Assembly: GCA_934667065.1 (NCBI GenBank) | Contig: CAKULD010000003.1 | Span: forward strand, 1-64,000 | Direction of reading: 5' to 3' | Length of the DNA stretch: 64,000 nucleotides | DNA from: an uncultured Collinsella sp. | GTDB lineage: Bacteria > Actinomycetota > Coriobacteriia > Coriobacteriales > Coriobacteriaceae | In this document: positions 36,504 to 44,816 of the stretch, piece by piece | How positions within the stretch are numbered: position 1 is the stretch's first letter | Layout of the letters: the number at the start of each line of letters is the position of its first letter | Notes under the pieces: generated by a model | Told to the model about the DNA's origin: nothing | The model's database searches: none | What the model saw: only the letters and a program-made list of their open reading frames with translations | Made by a program: the position numbers and the translations under genes

Positions 36504-38174
36504 ATGTCTCAAGAAACCATCCGCGCGGCCGAGCGTGCCGCGGGACAGGTGAACACCATGTCGACGTATGATCCGGACTCCGACCAGCTGCATGAGGAAT
36601 GCGGCGTCTTCGGCGTATGGGCGCCCGATCGCGACGTGGCTCGACTGACGTACTTTGGCCTGCGTGCGCTGCAGCACCGCGGCCAGGAATCGGCGGGAAT
36701 TGCCGTGGGCGACGGCGGCACGGTAATGGTCCGCAAGGATCTGGGCCTGCTCGACCGCGTGTTCTCCAACGCCGACCTGTCGACGCTTTCCGGCCAGCTT
36801 GCTGTGGGCCATGTGCGCTACGGCACCGCCGGCGCCAAGAGCTGGGAAGCCTCGCAGCCGCACCTCTCTACCATCAATAGCGTCATCATCGCGCTTGCGC
36901 ACAACGGCACCCTCGTCAACACCGACGAGCTGCGCCGCCAGCTGATCGAGCTCGGCGTGCCGTTCCTCTCCAACTCGGATTCCGAGGTCGCGACCAAGCT
37001 TATCGGCTACTTTACCCAGCGCACGGGCCATCTGCGCGAGGGCATTCGCAAGACCATGGAGCTCGTGCGCGGCGGCTACGCTATGACGCTCATCAACGAG
37101 CAGGCGCTCTACGCCTTCCGCGACCCGCACGGCATTCGTCCGCTCGTGCTGGGCAAGCTCGTGGACGAGGGTTTGGATCAGGCCGACGCCGCGTCCGTTT
37201 CACAGCTGCCGTCGCAGGACGAGGCCTCGACGATCGACGCTACCACCCATGTCACCCGTGCCGGCGGCTGGGTCGTTGCCTCCGAGACCTGCGCGCTCGA
37301 CATCGTGGGCGCCGAGTACGTCCGCGACGTCCGTCCCGGCGAGATTCTGCGCATCAGCGCCGAGGGCCTCGTGTCCGAGCAGGGCGTGCCCGCCGCCGAA
37401 GAGCCCGCCAACTGCATCTTTGAGCAGGTCTACTTTGCCCGCCCCGACTCCATCATGAACGGCAAGAGCGTTTACGCCTGCCGCTATGACATGGGTCGTC
37501 AGCTGGCACACGAGGAGCCCGTCGAGGCCGACCTGGTCATCGGCGTGCCCGACTCTGGCCTGCCGCCCGCGGAGGGCTATTCGCACGAGAGCGGCATTCC
37601 CTTTGGCGAGGGCCTTATCAAGAACCGCTACGTGGGCCGCACGTTTATCGAGCCCACGCAGGAGCTGCGTGCCATGGGCGTGCGTATGAAGCTCAACCCG
37701 CTGCGCGACAACATCGAAGGCAAGCGCCTGGTCGTCATCGACGACTCCATCGTGCGCGGCACCACCATGGTGCAGCTCGTCAAGATGCTGCGTAACGCCG
37801 GTGCCAAGGAGATTCACATTCGCATCAACTCGCCCGAGGTCATCTGGCCGTGCTTCTACGGCATCGATACCGACGTGCAGTCGCAGCTCATCAGCGCCAA
37901 CAAGACGGTCGACGAGATTTGCGAGTACATCGGCGCCGATTCGCTGGCCTTCCTTTCGGTCGAGGGCCTGCTGAAGGTCATGCCCAAGGGCGGCTACTGC
38001 GATGCGTGCTTTACCGGCCGCTATCCCGTGGCGATTCCCGAGAGCTTTGGTCGCGACAAGTTCATGGAGGGCTTTAAGCCTCGCAACCTGGACAAGCCGC
38101 TGCACTTTGACGACGACGCCGTGGTCGAGAAATACGTCGATCGCAGCTGGGAAGAGGAGCACGGCGAGGCCTAA
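36504..38174 (+). CDS. purF: amidophosphoribosyltransferase
   Basis: A 556-residue PurF, longer than the usual 470-510. The Ntn-hydrolase glutaminase domain begins after a 32-residue propeptide-like segment at ECGVFG, where the Cys is the nucleophile exposed by processing; HNGTLVN and LRALQHRGQES follow. The phosphoribosyltransferase domain has the PRPP loop VVIDDSIVRGTT. GGYCDACFTGRYP near the end provides cysteines of the type that bind an Fe-S cluster in many PurF proteins. It catalyses the first committed purine step. GAGGGGATG precedes the start; a TATAAT box lies upstream. Confidence 0.97.
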   Translation: MSQETIRAAERAAGQVNTMSTYDPDSDQLHEECGVFGVWAPDRDVARLTYFGLRALQHRGQESAGIAVGDGGTVMVRKDLGLLDRVFSNADLSTLSGQLAVGHVRYGTAGAKSWEASQPHLSTINSVIIALAHNGTLVNTDELRRQLIELGVPFLSNSDSEVATKLIGYFTQRTGHLREGIRKTMELVRGGYAMTLINEQALYAFRDPHGIRPLVLGKLVDEGLDQADAASVSQLPSQDEASTIDATTHVTRAGGWVVASETCALDIVGAEYVRDVRPGEILRISAEGLVSEQGVPAAEEPANCIFEQVYFARPDSIMNGKSVYACRYDMGRQLAHEEPVEADLVIGVPDSGLPPAEGYSHESGIPFGEGLIKNRYVGRTFIEPTQELRAMGVRMKLNPLRDNIEGKRLVVIDDSIVRGTTMVQLVKMLRNAGAKEIHIRINSPEVIWPCFYGIDTDVQSQLISANKTVDEICEYIGADSLAFLSVEGLLKVMPKGGYCDACFTGRYPVAIPESFGRDKFMEGFKPRNLDKPLHFDDDAVVEKYVDRSWEEEHGEA

Positions 38175-38225
38175 AACCTGCAAAAAAGGGACAGGTTTAT
38201 TTTGGTAGGTTTTACCTGCTGTTTT
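38174..38225 (+). repeat. GGGACAGGTTTATTTTGG hairpin element between purF and purM
   Basis: AAACCTG (38174-38180) pairs with CAGGTTT (38192-38198), and AGGT-TTT-ACCT follows. The core AGGGACAGGTTTATTTTGG recurs, with small changes, at 60910 and (inverted) at 61059-61088. Confidence 0.65.
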
Positions 38226-38330
38226 GTTGATTGAGCGGTGCGTGTTGTAATGGCATGCACCGAATCGAGGGCAACTATGAGCACCGTTTGGCGCCCGGGC
38301 GGCGGACGGTAGTGGGAGAGGAAGGCTCAG

Positions 38331-39434
38331 ATGAGCGACAGCAAGCATGTGACGTATGAGGACGCCGGCGTCGATACCGCCGAGGGCGGCCGCGCCGTCG
38401 ACGCGATCAAGCAGATGGTCAAGGACACCAATCGTCCCGAGGTTATCGGCGGCATCGGTGGCTTTGGTGGCCTGTTCTCGGCCGCCGCGCTTAAGGATAT
38501 GGAAGACCCGATCCTGATCAGCGGCACCGACGGCGTGGGCACCAAGCTCGTGCTCGCCCAGATCATGGACCGTCACGAGACGGTGGGCCAGGACCTGGTC
38601 GCCATGTGCGTCAACGACATTCTGGCCTCGGGCGCCGAGCCGCTGTTCTTCCTGGATTACGTCGCCATCGGCCATATCGAGGCCGAGCACATGGCAAAGA
38701 TCATCAAGGGCGTGGCCGACGGCTGCAAGCTCGCGGGCTGCGCGCTCGTGGGCGGCGAGATGGCCGAGCACCCGGGCGTCATGGCTCCTGCCGATTACGA
38801 CCTCGCCGGCTTTACCGTGGGCGTCGTCGATCGCCCCAAGATGCTCGATCCCGCGAACGTCCGCCCCGGCGACGTAATCTTGGGCCTGCCTTCCACCGGC
38901 GTGCACTCCAACGGCTACTCGCTCGTGCGCAAGGTCATCGGCGTTGACGGCATCAAGCCGGGTACGCCCGAGGCCGCCGCTAAGGCCGAGGAGCTGAGCC
39001 GTCCGCTCGAGGAACTCGGCGGCGCTTCGCTTGCCGACGCTCTGCTGGCTCCCACGCGCATTTATGTCAAGCCGATTCTGGAGCTGCTGCGTGGCGGCGC
39101 CAACGTTCATGCGATTGCCCACGTCACCGGCGGCGGCATCACCGAGAACCTCAACCGCGCGCTCGCCGACGACGTCGACGCCGTGGTCACCCGCAACGGC
39201 GCCGAGATGGGCTGGGACGTTCCGCCTGTCATCACCTACGTGTCGCGCCAGGCCGAGCTCGCGCCCAACGAGGCGTGCAAGACCTTCAACATGGGCGTTG
39301 GCCTGTGCCTGATTGTCGCTCCCGAGGACGAGGCTGCCGTGACCGAGGCTCTGGTCGCGCTGGGCGAGAAGCCGTTCCGCGTGGGCGAGTGCGTCGAGGG
39401 CTCCGGTAAGGTCGTGTACTCCGATGAGCGCTAA
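38331..39434 (+). CDS. purM: phosphoribosylformylglycinamidine cyclo-ligase (AIR synthetase)
   Basis: A 367-residue PurM. Motifs of the AIR synthase family: YEDAGVDTAEGGRAV, ISGTDGVGTKLVLA, VNDILASGAEPLFFLDYVA, GGEMAEHPG and GLPSTGVHSNGYSLVR. It closes the imidazole ring using ATP. Length is normal. GAGGAAGG upstream supports the ATG. Its last 11 bases overlap the start of purN, indicating translational coupling. Confidence 0.98.
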   Translation: MSDSKHVTYEDAGVDTAEGGRAVDAIKQMVKDTNRPEVIGGIGGFGGLFSAAALKDMEDPILISGTDGVGTKLVLAQIMDRHETVGQDLVAMCVNDILASGAEPLFFLDYVAIGHIEAEHMAKIIKGVADGCKLAGCALVGGEMAEHPGVMAPADYDLAGFTVGVVDRPKMLDPANVRPGDVILGLPSTGVHSNGYSLVRKVIGVDGIKPGTPEAAAKAEELSRPLEELGGASLADALLAPTRIYVKPILELLRGGANVHAIAHVTGGGITENLNRALADDVDAVVTRNGAEMGWDVPPVITYVSRQAELAPNEACKTFNMGVGLCLIVAPEDEAAVTEALVALGEKPFRVGECVEGSGKVVYSDER

Positions 39435-40125
39435 CGAGCAGATGGCTGCTGCCGAGGGCCTGACCTGGGATCCCTACACCCGCCCGACCGGCACCGATGC
39501 GGCCGAGCCGCTCAAGATCGGCGTGCTCATCAGCGGTTCGGGTACCAACCTGCAGGCGCTGATCGACCTGATCGCCGCCGGCAAGCTCAATGCTTCGATT
39601 GAGCTTGTGGTGTCGAGCCGTCCTTCGGCCAAGGGTCTGCAGCGTGCCGAGCGTGCTGGCATCCAGACGCTCACACTGTCCAAGGATGTGTACGCCGATC
39701 CCATCGCCGCCGACGAGATCATCGCGCACGAGCTGCTCGAGCGCGGCTGCGAGTACGTGGTCATGGCCGGCTACATGCGCATGGTGCACACGCCGCTGTT
39801 GGCGGCGTTCCCCAATCGCGTGGTCAACCTGCATCCAGCGTTGCTGCCGAGCTTTACCGGCGCGCATGCGATTGACGACGCGTTTGCTCGCGGCGTCAAG
39901 GTGACCGGCGTGACCGTGCACTTTGCCAACGAGATCTACGACAACGGCCCCATCATCGCCCAGCGCGCGCTGGCTGTCGAGGAGGGTTGGGATGTCGACA
40001 CACTCGAGGAGCACATCCACGCGATCGAGCACGTGCTGTATCCCGAGGTCGTGCAGATGCTCGCCGACGGTCGCGTCCACGTGCTGGACAGCGGCAAGGT
40101 CGCAATTGATGCGCCTCGCGGCTAG
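39424..40125 (+). CDS. purN: phosphoribosylglycinamide formyltransferase
   Basis: A 233-residue PurN with an N-terminal extension of about 30 residues before the family core: IGVLISGSGTNLQALID, the catalytic HPALLPSF with the active-site His preceded by the Asn of VVNLHPALLPS, and the Asp of NGPIIAQRAL region (VHFANEIYDNGPI). It transfers a formyl group from 10-formyl-tetrahydrofolate to GAR. The start overlaps purM; an internal start nearer the core cannot be excluded. A hairpin terminator follows. Confidence 0.95.
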   Translation: MSANEQMAAAEGLTWDPYTRPTGTDAAEPLKIGVLISGSGTNLQALIDLIAAGKLNASIELVVSSRPSAKGLQRAERAGIQTLTLSKDVYADPIAADEIIAHELLERGCEYVVMAGYMRMVHTPLLAAFPNRVVNLHPALLPSFTGAHAIDDAFARGVKVTGVTVHFANEIYDNGPIIAQRALAVEEGWDVDTLEEHIHAIEHVLYPEVVQMLADGRVHVLDSGKVAIDAPRG

Positions 40126-40155
40126 CGTCGCACAGTACAATTTAGCCGAGTAGTC

Positions 40156-40200
40156 AGGGTGGTCATTGGCGCCAAGGCGCAAGTGGCCACCCTTTGTTTT
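40156..40200 (+). terminator. Rho-independent terminator of purMN
   Basis: AGGGTGG (40156) pairs with CCACCCT (to 40193) in an 18-bp imperfect stem, followed by TTGTTTT. Confidence 0.85.
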
Positions 40201-40205
40201 AGTAG

Positions 40206-40263
40206 TCACCTGCGACGTTCTTGAATGACTAGTCGTTTAAGAACGTCCCCGATGACCAGGTGA
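40206..40263. repeat. nested inverted repeat before the PTS IIA gene
   Basis: Inner arms ACGTTCTTGAATGA and TCGTTTAAGAACGT (40215-40228 with 40233-40246, two G-T pairs) have the loop CTAG; outer arms TCACCTG and CAGGTGA (40206-40212, 40257-40263) extend it. It ends 13 bases before the next start codon. Confidence 0.8.
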
Positions 40264-40276
40264 GAGAGGTGAGCGC

Positions 40277-40741
40277 ATGGCGGATAACGAAGCGCTTTTT
40301 ACGCCTGAGCTGGTGTTTTTTGGTTGGGAGTGTGCGTCGCCGGATGAGGTGTTTGCGCTGCTCGAGGACGAGCTTGCCCCGCGCGGCTACATTGCCGAGG
40401 GCTGGCTTGACGCCGTCCGCACACGCGAGGGCGCCTATCCCACGGGGCTTGCCATGCCGGCGGCTAACATCGCTATCCCGCATACCGACCCGGGGTTTGT
40501 GGCTAAGCCCTATATTGCCGTGGTAAAGCCTGCCGCGCCTGTGACGTTTAACGCGATGGCGGGCATGGGCGCTCCGGTGCCGGCGCAGATCATCGTCAAC
40601 CTGGGTATTTCCGAGCCGGGCGGCCAGGTCGAGGCGCTGCAAGCGCTCATGAACATCTTTATGGACGCCGACGCCGCAGCCGATGTGCTCGGCCAGACCA
40701 CGCCCCAGGGCATGGTCGACGCCATCCGCCGCCACTTCTAA
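40277..40741 (+). CDS. PTS EIIA protein of the fructose/mannitol type
   Basis: A 154-residue single-domain EIIA (PTS_EIIA_2). The phosphorylation site is H69 in AIPHTD, preceded by YPTGLAMPAANIA; the rest of the fold includes VPAQIIVNLGISEP and a C-terminal helix. It would accept phosphate from HPr and pass it to an EIIB. No EIIB or EIIC is adjacent, so it may serve a partner elsewhere (galactitol-like systems have separate A subunits) or be regulatory. GAGAGGTGAG lies upstream of the ATG. Confidence 0.88.
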   Translation: MADNEALFTPELVFFGWECASPDEVFALLEDELAPRGYIAEGWLDAVRTREGAYPTGLAMPAANIAIPHTDPGFVAKPYIAVVKPAAPVTFNAMAGMGAPVPAQIIVNLGISEPGGQVEALQALMNIFMDADAAADVLGQTTPQGMVDAIRRHF

Positions 40742-40754
40742 GGTGGCAGTTAGG

Positions 40755-40806
40755 CCTGTCCCCTTTGCACCAAAATGGTGCAGATTAACCTGTCCCCTTT
40801 GCACCA
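40755..40806 (+). repeat. TGGTGCA hairpin repeat with two CCTGTCCCC cores
   Basis: CCTGTCCCCTTTGCACCA occurs twice (40755-40772 and 40789-40806). Between them GCACCA-AAA-TGGTGC forms a hairpin, and TGGTGCA with TGCACCA frames the second copy with the loop containing TTAACCTGTCCCC. It is related to the hairpin at 11529-11559. Confidence 0.8.
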
Positions 40807-40873
40807 GGTGTGCCGCGGGGGCTGCGTTGTGACACAATGGCGTTTGTTCGATTCGTTTTGCGAAAGGCCAAAC

Positions 40874-42097
40874 ATGGCAAATAAGAAAAAGAACCCCGAG
40901 GCCGCGTCGACGCCCGAGCAGCAGGCTCGCGCCGCCTCCAGCTCTCGCAAGAAGCAGCGTAAGACCTACGTGTCCAAGACCGTCAAGATCGTCCTGGTGG
41001 TCATCGGCGTGCTGGCGATGCTGCTTTCCGTCTCGGCCATGGCGTGCTCCGGCCTGATGTCGCAAGCCGAGGACACCGGCTCGGGCTACAAGCTCACTGG
41101 CGGTGTGGCTGCCACCATCAACGGTACCAACCTCACCGAGGACACCGTGACCAAGCAAATCATGAGCATGCGCACGTCCTACGGCTACACCAAGGACGAG
41201 GATTGGGCGCAGTATCTGGTCGACAACGACCTCACGCCCAAGAAGTACCGCAAGCAGCTCATCGATTCCTACACGCAGCAGATTCTGCTTCAGCAGGCGC
41301 AGAAGGAAAACGGCGTGACGGTGTCGGATGAGGAAGTCGAGAAGGCTTGGAAGGACGCCTGCAAGAGCGCGGGCGGCGCCAAGACCTTTAAGGAGACCCT
41401 CAAGACCTACGGCTATACCGAGGACACCTACAAGGATTCGCTCAAGGAGAGCCTGGCGCAGCAGAAGCTCAAGGATGCCGTGGCGCCCACCAGCAAGCCC
41501 AAGGACAGCGAGATCGTCGATTACATCAACGAGAACCTGTCCAGCTACAACGACGCCCGCCGTTCGTCGAACATCCTGATCAAGGTCGATTCCGACGCCT
41601 CCGAGGAGGACAAGGCAGCCGCCAAGGCCAAGGCGCAGGAGTGCCTGGACAAGATCAACTCCGGCGAGCTGAGTTTTGAGGACGCCGTGGAGCAGTACTC
41701 CGAGGATACCGGCTCCAAGGAGAAGAAGGGCGACGTGGGTTGGGACAAGCTCACCACCTTTGTCGACAGCTACCAGACGGCGCTCGAGGGCCTCAACAAG
41801 GGCGACGTGAGCGACGTCGTCGAGTCGACCTACGGCTACCACATCATCAAGTGCACCGACTACTTCCACGTTGATAACCAGGTCGATGACATCAAGCAGG
41901 TACCCAAAGCCATCAAGAAGTACGTCTCCAACGTGGTGAAGACGCAGGCGGCCAGCACCGCGTATAGCGAGTGGCTGGAGCAGTACAAGAAGGACGCCGA
42001 CATCACCGTTAACCCCATGCCCAAGGACGTGCCGTACAACGTCAGCCTGAAGGGCGTCACCAAGAGTTCGACCGACGATTCGTCGACGACTGAGTAA
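40874..42097 (+). CDS. membrane-anchored peptidyl-prolyl isomerase / foldase (SurA-PrsA type)
   Basis: A 407-residue extracytoplasmic chaperone. A basic N-terminus, one hydrophobic segment (about 37-57, VKIVLVVIGVLAMLLSVSAM) and a possible but imperfect lipobox (SAMAC) precede a SurA N-terminal-like helical domain (VAATINGTNLTEDTV, RKQLIDSYTQQILLQQAQKE). A parvulin rotamase domain follows at about 225-345 (RRSSNILIKVD, FEDAVEQYSEDTGSKEKKGD, VSDVVESTYGYHIIK). It should help fold exported proteins such as the many surface proteins here. The start at 40874 has CGAAAGG upstream; upstream in-frame codons lie in the repeat. Confidence 0.92.
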   Translation: MANKKKNPEAASTPEQQARAASSSRKKQRKTYVSKTVKIVLVVIGVLAMLLSVSAMACSGLMSQAEDTGSGYKLTGGVAATINGTNLTEDTVTKQIMSMRTSYGYTKDEDWAQYLVDNDLTPKKYRKQLIDSYTQQILLQQAQKENGVTVSDEEVEKAWKDACKSAGGAKTFKETLKTYGYTEDTYKDSLKESLAQQKLKDAVAPTSKPKDSEIVDYINENLSSYNDARRSSNILIKVDSDASEEDKAAAKAKAQECLDKINSGELSFEDAVEQYSEDTGSKEKKGDVGWDKLTTFVDSYQTALEGLNKGDVSDVVESTYGYHIIKCTDYFHVDNQVDDIKQVPKAIKKYVSNVVKTQAASTAYSEWLEQYKKDADITVNPMPKDVPYNVSLKGVTKSSTDDSSTTE

Positions 42098-42151
42098 TCA
42101 TGGGGCGGTGCTCATACGAGTACCGCCCACGCTATTGAGGAGGATTTGCAG

Positions 42152-42595
42152 ATGACCAACGAAGAGCTGCAGAAGGAAATGATCGCGGCCATGAAGGCTA
42201 AGGACAAGGTTCGCCTGTCCATCATTCGCCAGGTCAAGGCCGAGGTGAAGAACATCGAGGTCAACGAGCGCCGCGATGTGACCGAGGAAGACGTCAACAG
42301 CATGATCAAGCGTCTGATTAAGCAGACGAGCGAAACGCTGGAGATGTCCATTAAGGCCGGCACCGACCAGGAGCGTACCGACAACCTGACCGAGCAGGTC
42401 AAGATTCTGGAGAGCCTGCTGCCCGCGCAGGTTTCGGGCGAGGAGCTCGAGGCCCTGATCGAGCAGGTTATCGCCGAGCTGGGCGCGACCTCCAAGAAGC
42501 AGATGGGCCAGGTCATGGGAGCACTCGGCAAGGCCACGGGCGGCAACTTCGATAAGCCTGCCGCAGCCAAGATCGTCGGCGGCAAGCTTGCCTAA
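42152..42595 (+). CDS. YqeY/GatB-like domain protein
   Basis: A 147-residue protein of the YqeY family: MTNEELQKEMIAAMKAKDKV, LSIIRQVKAEVKN, then the C-terminal helical domain with LESLLPAQVSGEEL and GKATGGNFDKPAAAKIV. The family shares its fold with the tail of GatB, and a role in tRNA-dependent amidation is suggested but not proven. GAGGAGGAT precedes the ATG. A terminator follows. Confidence 0.93.
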   Translation: MTNEELQKEMIAAMKAKDKVRLSIIRQVKAEVKNIEVNERRDVTEEDVNSMIKRLIKQTSETLEMSIKAGTDQERTDNLTEQVKILESLLPAQVSGEELEALIEQVIAELGATSKKQMGQVMGALGKATGGNFDKPAAAKIVGGKLA

Positions 42596-42623
42596 GGGCT
42601 GACCGACGCATAGCAGATGTTGA

Positions 42624-42655
42624 GGGGCGTGACCATTGTGGTCGCGCCCCTTTTT
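42624..42655 (+). terminator. Rho-independent terminator after yqeY
   Basis: GGGGCGTGACC (42624-42634) pairs with GGTCGCGCCCC (42640-42650) with a five-base loop and TTTTT. Confidence 0.92.
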
Positions 42656-42668
42656 GTGTCTGATGCTC

Positions 42669-42737
42669 ACTCATTGGGGGCAGACTTAAATGAGTACCCA
42701 ATGAGCAGGTACTCATTTAAGTCTGTCCCCAATGAGT
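42669..42737. repeat. 29-bp inverted repeat (ACTCATTGGGG family)
   Basis: Arms at 42669-42697 and 42709-42737 are complementary over 29 bp apart from one G-T pair; the loop has 11 bases and itself repeats CCAATGAG. The right arm contains GTCTGTCCCCAATGAGT. No second copy was found in the window. Confidence 0.92.
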
Positions 42738-42928
42738 TGTTTGGATAGCGAGTATTGGATATTTTTAGCTGGGTACTCGAATTTCGTGCCGCACCATCGC
42801 ATAAAAGGTGGCGTTTGCGTATCTCGTTTGTAACATTCGGGTTTCTAAACGGGTTCAACAGGGCGTTTTGAGGCCGACTCGTTTATGCAAACGGTATTAT
42901 GAGAAACCCAAAAGAGCTTACAGCGACT

Positions 42929-42950
42929 CGGGGCGCAAGTGCCCCGGTTT
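42929..42950 (+). promoter_or_regulatory. leader hairpin before the amino-acid ABC operon
   Basis: CGGGGC-GCAAGT-GCCCCG followed by GTTTTAG, 28 bases before the ATPase start, could act as a weak attenuator. A TATTAT box at about 42894 is a possible -10. Otherwise the 42738-42977 spacer holds nothing I can name. Confidence 0.35.
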
Positions 42951-42977
42951 TAGGGCAGATTAGGAAGGAACTCGTTC

Positions 42978-43709
42978 ATGTCCGACATGATTCAGATCAA
43001 AGGACTTAACAAATACTTCGGAGACCTGCACGTTCTGAAGGACATCGACCTTACCGTCAAGGCTGGCGAGAAGGTCGTCATCATCGGGCCGTCGGGCTCG
43101 GGCAAGTCGACCCTCATCCGCTGCGTCGATTACCTCGAGGAGCCCACGTCGGGCGAGGTCATCATCGACGGCACGCCGCTCACCAAGAAGAACCACCTGG
43201 AGATGGCCCGCAAGTACAGCTCCATGGTGTTCCAGCAGTTCAACCTCTATCCCAACATGACGGTGCTCGGCAACCTCACGCTTGCTCCCATCAAGCTGCA
43301 GAAGAAGAGCAAGGAAGAGGCGACCAAGACGGCCATGGCCGCGCTCGAGCGCGTCGGCCTCGCCCAGAAGGCCGGCGAGTATCCGCAGAACCTCTCGGGC
43401 GGTCAGCAGCAGCGTGTGGCCATCGCTCGCGCCCTGTGCACCAAGCAGCCCATCATCCTCTTTGACGAGCCGACCTCCGCACTCGACCCCGAGATGGTCC
43501 AGGAGGTGCTCGACGTTATGGTCGAGCTCGCGCAGGAGAACATCACCATGATCTGCGTCACCCACGAGATGGGCTTTGCGCGCCAGGTGGCCGACCGCGT
43601 CGTGTTTATGGACGACGGTCAGATCCTGGAGGAGGGCACACCCGATCACTTCTTCGAGAATCCGGAGAATCCGCGTTGCCGCGACTTCCTGTCCAAGATT
43701 CTCCACTAA
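42978..43709 (+). CDS. polar amino-acid ABC transporter ATP-binding protein
   Basis: A 243-residue GlnQ-type ATPase: Walker A GPSGSGKSTLIRC (about 37-49), Q-loop in MVFQQFNLYPNMTVL, signature LSGGQQQRVAIARAL (about 139-153), Walker B ILFDEPTSALDPEMV, and the switch His in CVTHEMGFARQVAD. It powers the importer made with the binding protein and two permeases downstream. AGGAAGGAA precedes the ATG. Having the ATPase gene first is typical of this operon layout in Gram-positives. Confidence 0.97.
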   Translation: MSDMIQIKGLNKYFGDLHVLKDIDLTVKAGEKVVIIGPSGSGKSTLIRCVDYLEEPTSGEVIIDGTPLTKKNHLEMARKYSSMVFQQFNLYPNMTVLGNLTLAPIKLQKKSKEEATKTAMAALERVGLAQKAGEYPQNLSGGQQQRVAIARALCTKQPIILFDEPTSALDPEMVQEVLDVMVELAQENITMICVTHEMGFARQVADRVVFMDDGQILEEGTPDHFFENPENPRCRDFLSKILH

Positions 43710-43835
43710 TTACTCGTCCGTTTATTTGTTTTTGATTTCGCGTGCGGCTCACCGCATCGAGATATGCCGAAAGGGTTCGGCAGCACGGCGGCTGCGTCGC
43801 CTTGCAATGCGTATCACGTGGAAGGGGTACCAATA

Positions 43836-44702
43836 ATGGATATGTCTCGTCGTCAGTTTTTGCAGGTAGCCGGTATGGGCATCCTGAGCGTTGCCAGCAT
43901 GGGCACGCTCTCCGGCTGCGGTTCGAGCAGCGATAGCAAGTCCGGTTCCGCCAGCGGCAGCAGCGACTCCAAGCTCGCCGCCATCAAGGACCGCGGTAAG
44001 CTCAAGTGCGGCGTCAAGAAGGACGTTATCGGCTACGGCTATCTCGACACCAAGACCAAGAAGTATGAGGGCCTCGAGATCGACCTGTGCTATCAGATCG
44101 CCGCTGCCGTCCTGGGCGTCTCGTATGACGAGGCCGTCGAGAAGGAGCTCTGCGAGTTCACCGACGTTACGCCCAAGACCCGTGGCCCGCTGATCGACAA
44201 CGACCAGCTCGACATCATCGCCGCTACTTACACCATCACCGACGAGCGCAAGAAGAGCTGGGACTTCTCGACCCCGTACCGCACCGATCACGTCGGTATC
44301 CTGATCAAGAAGAAGTCCGGTATGACCAAGATGGCCGACCTCGACGGCAAGATCATCGGCGTCTCCCAGGGTTCCACCACCAAGGACCTGGTGCTTCAGA
44401 TGCTCAAGGATCAGAACGCCGATGCCACGCCCGAGTTCAAGGAGTTCCCGGACTACCCGTCCATCAAGAGCGCCCTGGACGCCGGCAACATCGACGCCTT
44501 CGCCATGGACCGCTCCACGCTCAAGGGCTACACCACCGACGACTGCGAGCTCCTCGAGCCCGATGTTGAGTTTGGTGCCCAGGATTACGGCGTGGCCACC
44601 AAGAAGGACAGCGACCTGTCCAAGACCGTCGATGATACCGTCAAGAAGCTCAAAGAGGATGGCTGGCTTGACGAGGAATACACCAAGTGGGACCTGCTCT
44701 AA
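43836..44702 (+). CDS. amino-acid ABC transporter substrate-binding lipoprotein, Tat-type signal
   Basis: A 288-residue solute-binding protein. The N-terminus MDMSRRQFLQVAGMG carries a twin-arginine motif (SRRQFL) and ends in a lipobox LSGC, so it is probably exported folded and then lipidated. After a Ser/Gly linker, the family-3 binding fold follows: GKLKCGVKKDVIGYGYLD, YEGLEIDLCYQIAAAVLG, DIIAATYTITDERKKSWDFS and GKIIGVSQGSTTKDLV. The acidic-amino-acid or glutamine group is likely. GGAAGGGG precedes the start; the ATG at 43842 is an alternative. A hairpin between this gene and the permeases may favour higher expression of the binding protein. Confidence 0.95.
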   Translation: MDMSRRQFLQVAGMGILSVASMGTLSGCGSSSDSKSGSASGSSDSKLAAIKDRGKLKCGVKKDVIGYGYLDTKTKKYEGLEIDLCYQIAAAVLGVSYDEAVEKELCEFTDVTPKTRGPLIDNDQLDIIAATYTITDERKKSWDFSTPYRTDHVGILIKKKSGMTKMADLDGKIIGVSQGSTTKDLVLQMLKDQNADATPEFKEFPDYPSIKSALDAGNIDAFAMDRSTLKGYTTDDCELLEPDVEFGAQDYGVATKKDSDLSKTVDDTVKKLKEDGWLDEEYTKWDLL

Positions 44703-44755
44703 CGTAAGCTCATTGCCATCGTGATCAGCGCGATGGGCGCTTGCGATGGCCGTAT

Positions 44756-44790
44756 ATCGCCCGGATGCCCGTGCGTCCGGGCGATTTGTT
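44756..44790 (+). terminator. intercistronic hairpin, partial terminator or mRNA stabiliser
   Basis: ATCGCCCGGA (44756-44765) pairs with TCCGGGCGAT (44776-44785), followed by TTGTT. It lies between binding-protein and permease genes. Confidence 0.6.
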
Positions 44791-44816
44791 AGGAAAGATA
44801 GGAAGGAACGCTCGTC

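Noticed and set aside
42738..42977. A riboswitch before the amino-acid ABC operon
   Set aside because: Only one short hairpin is visible and no known aptamer core was recognised.
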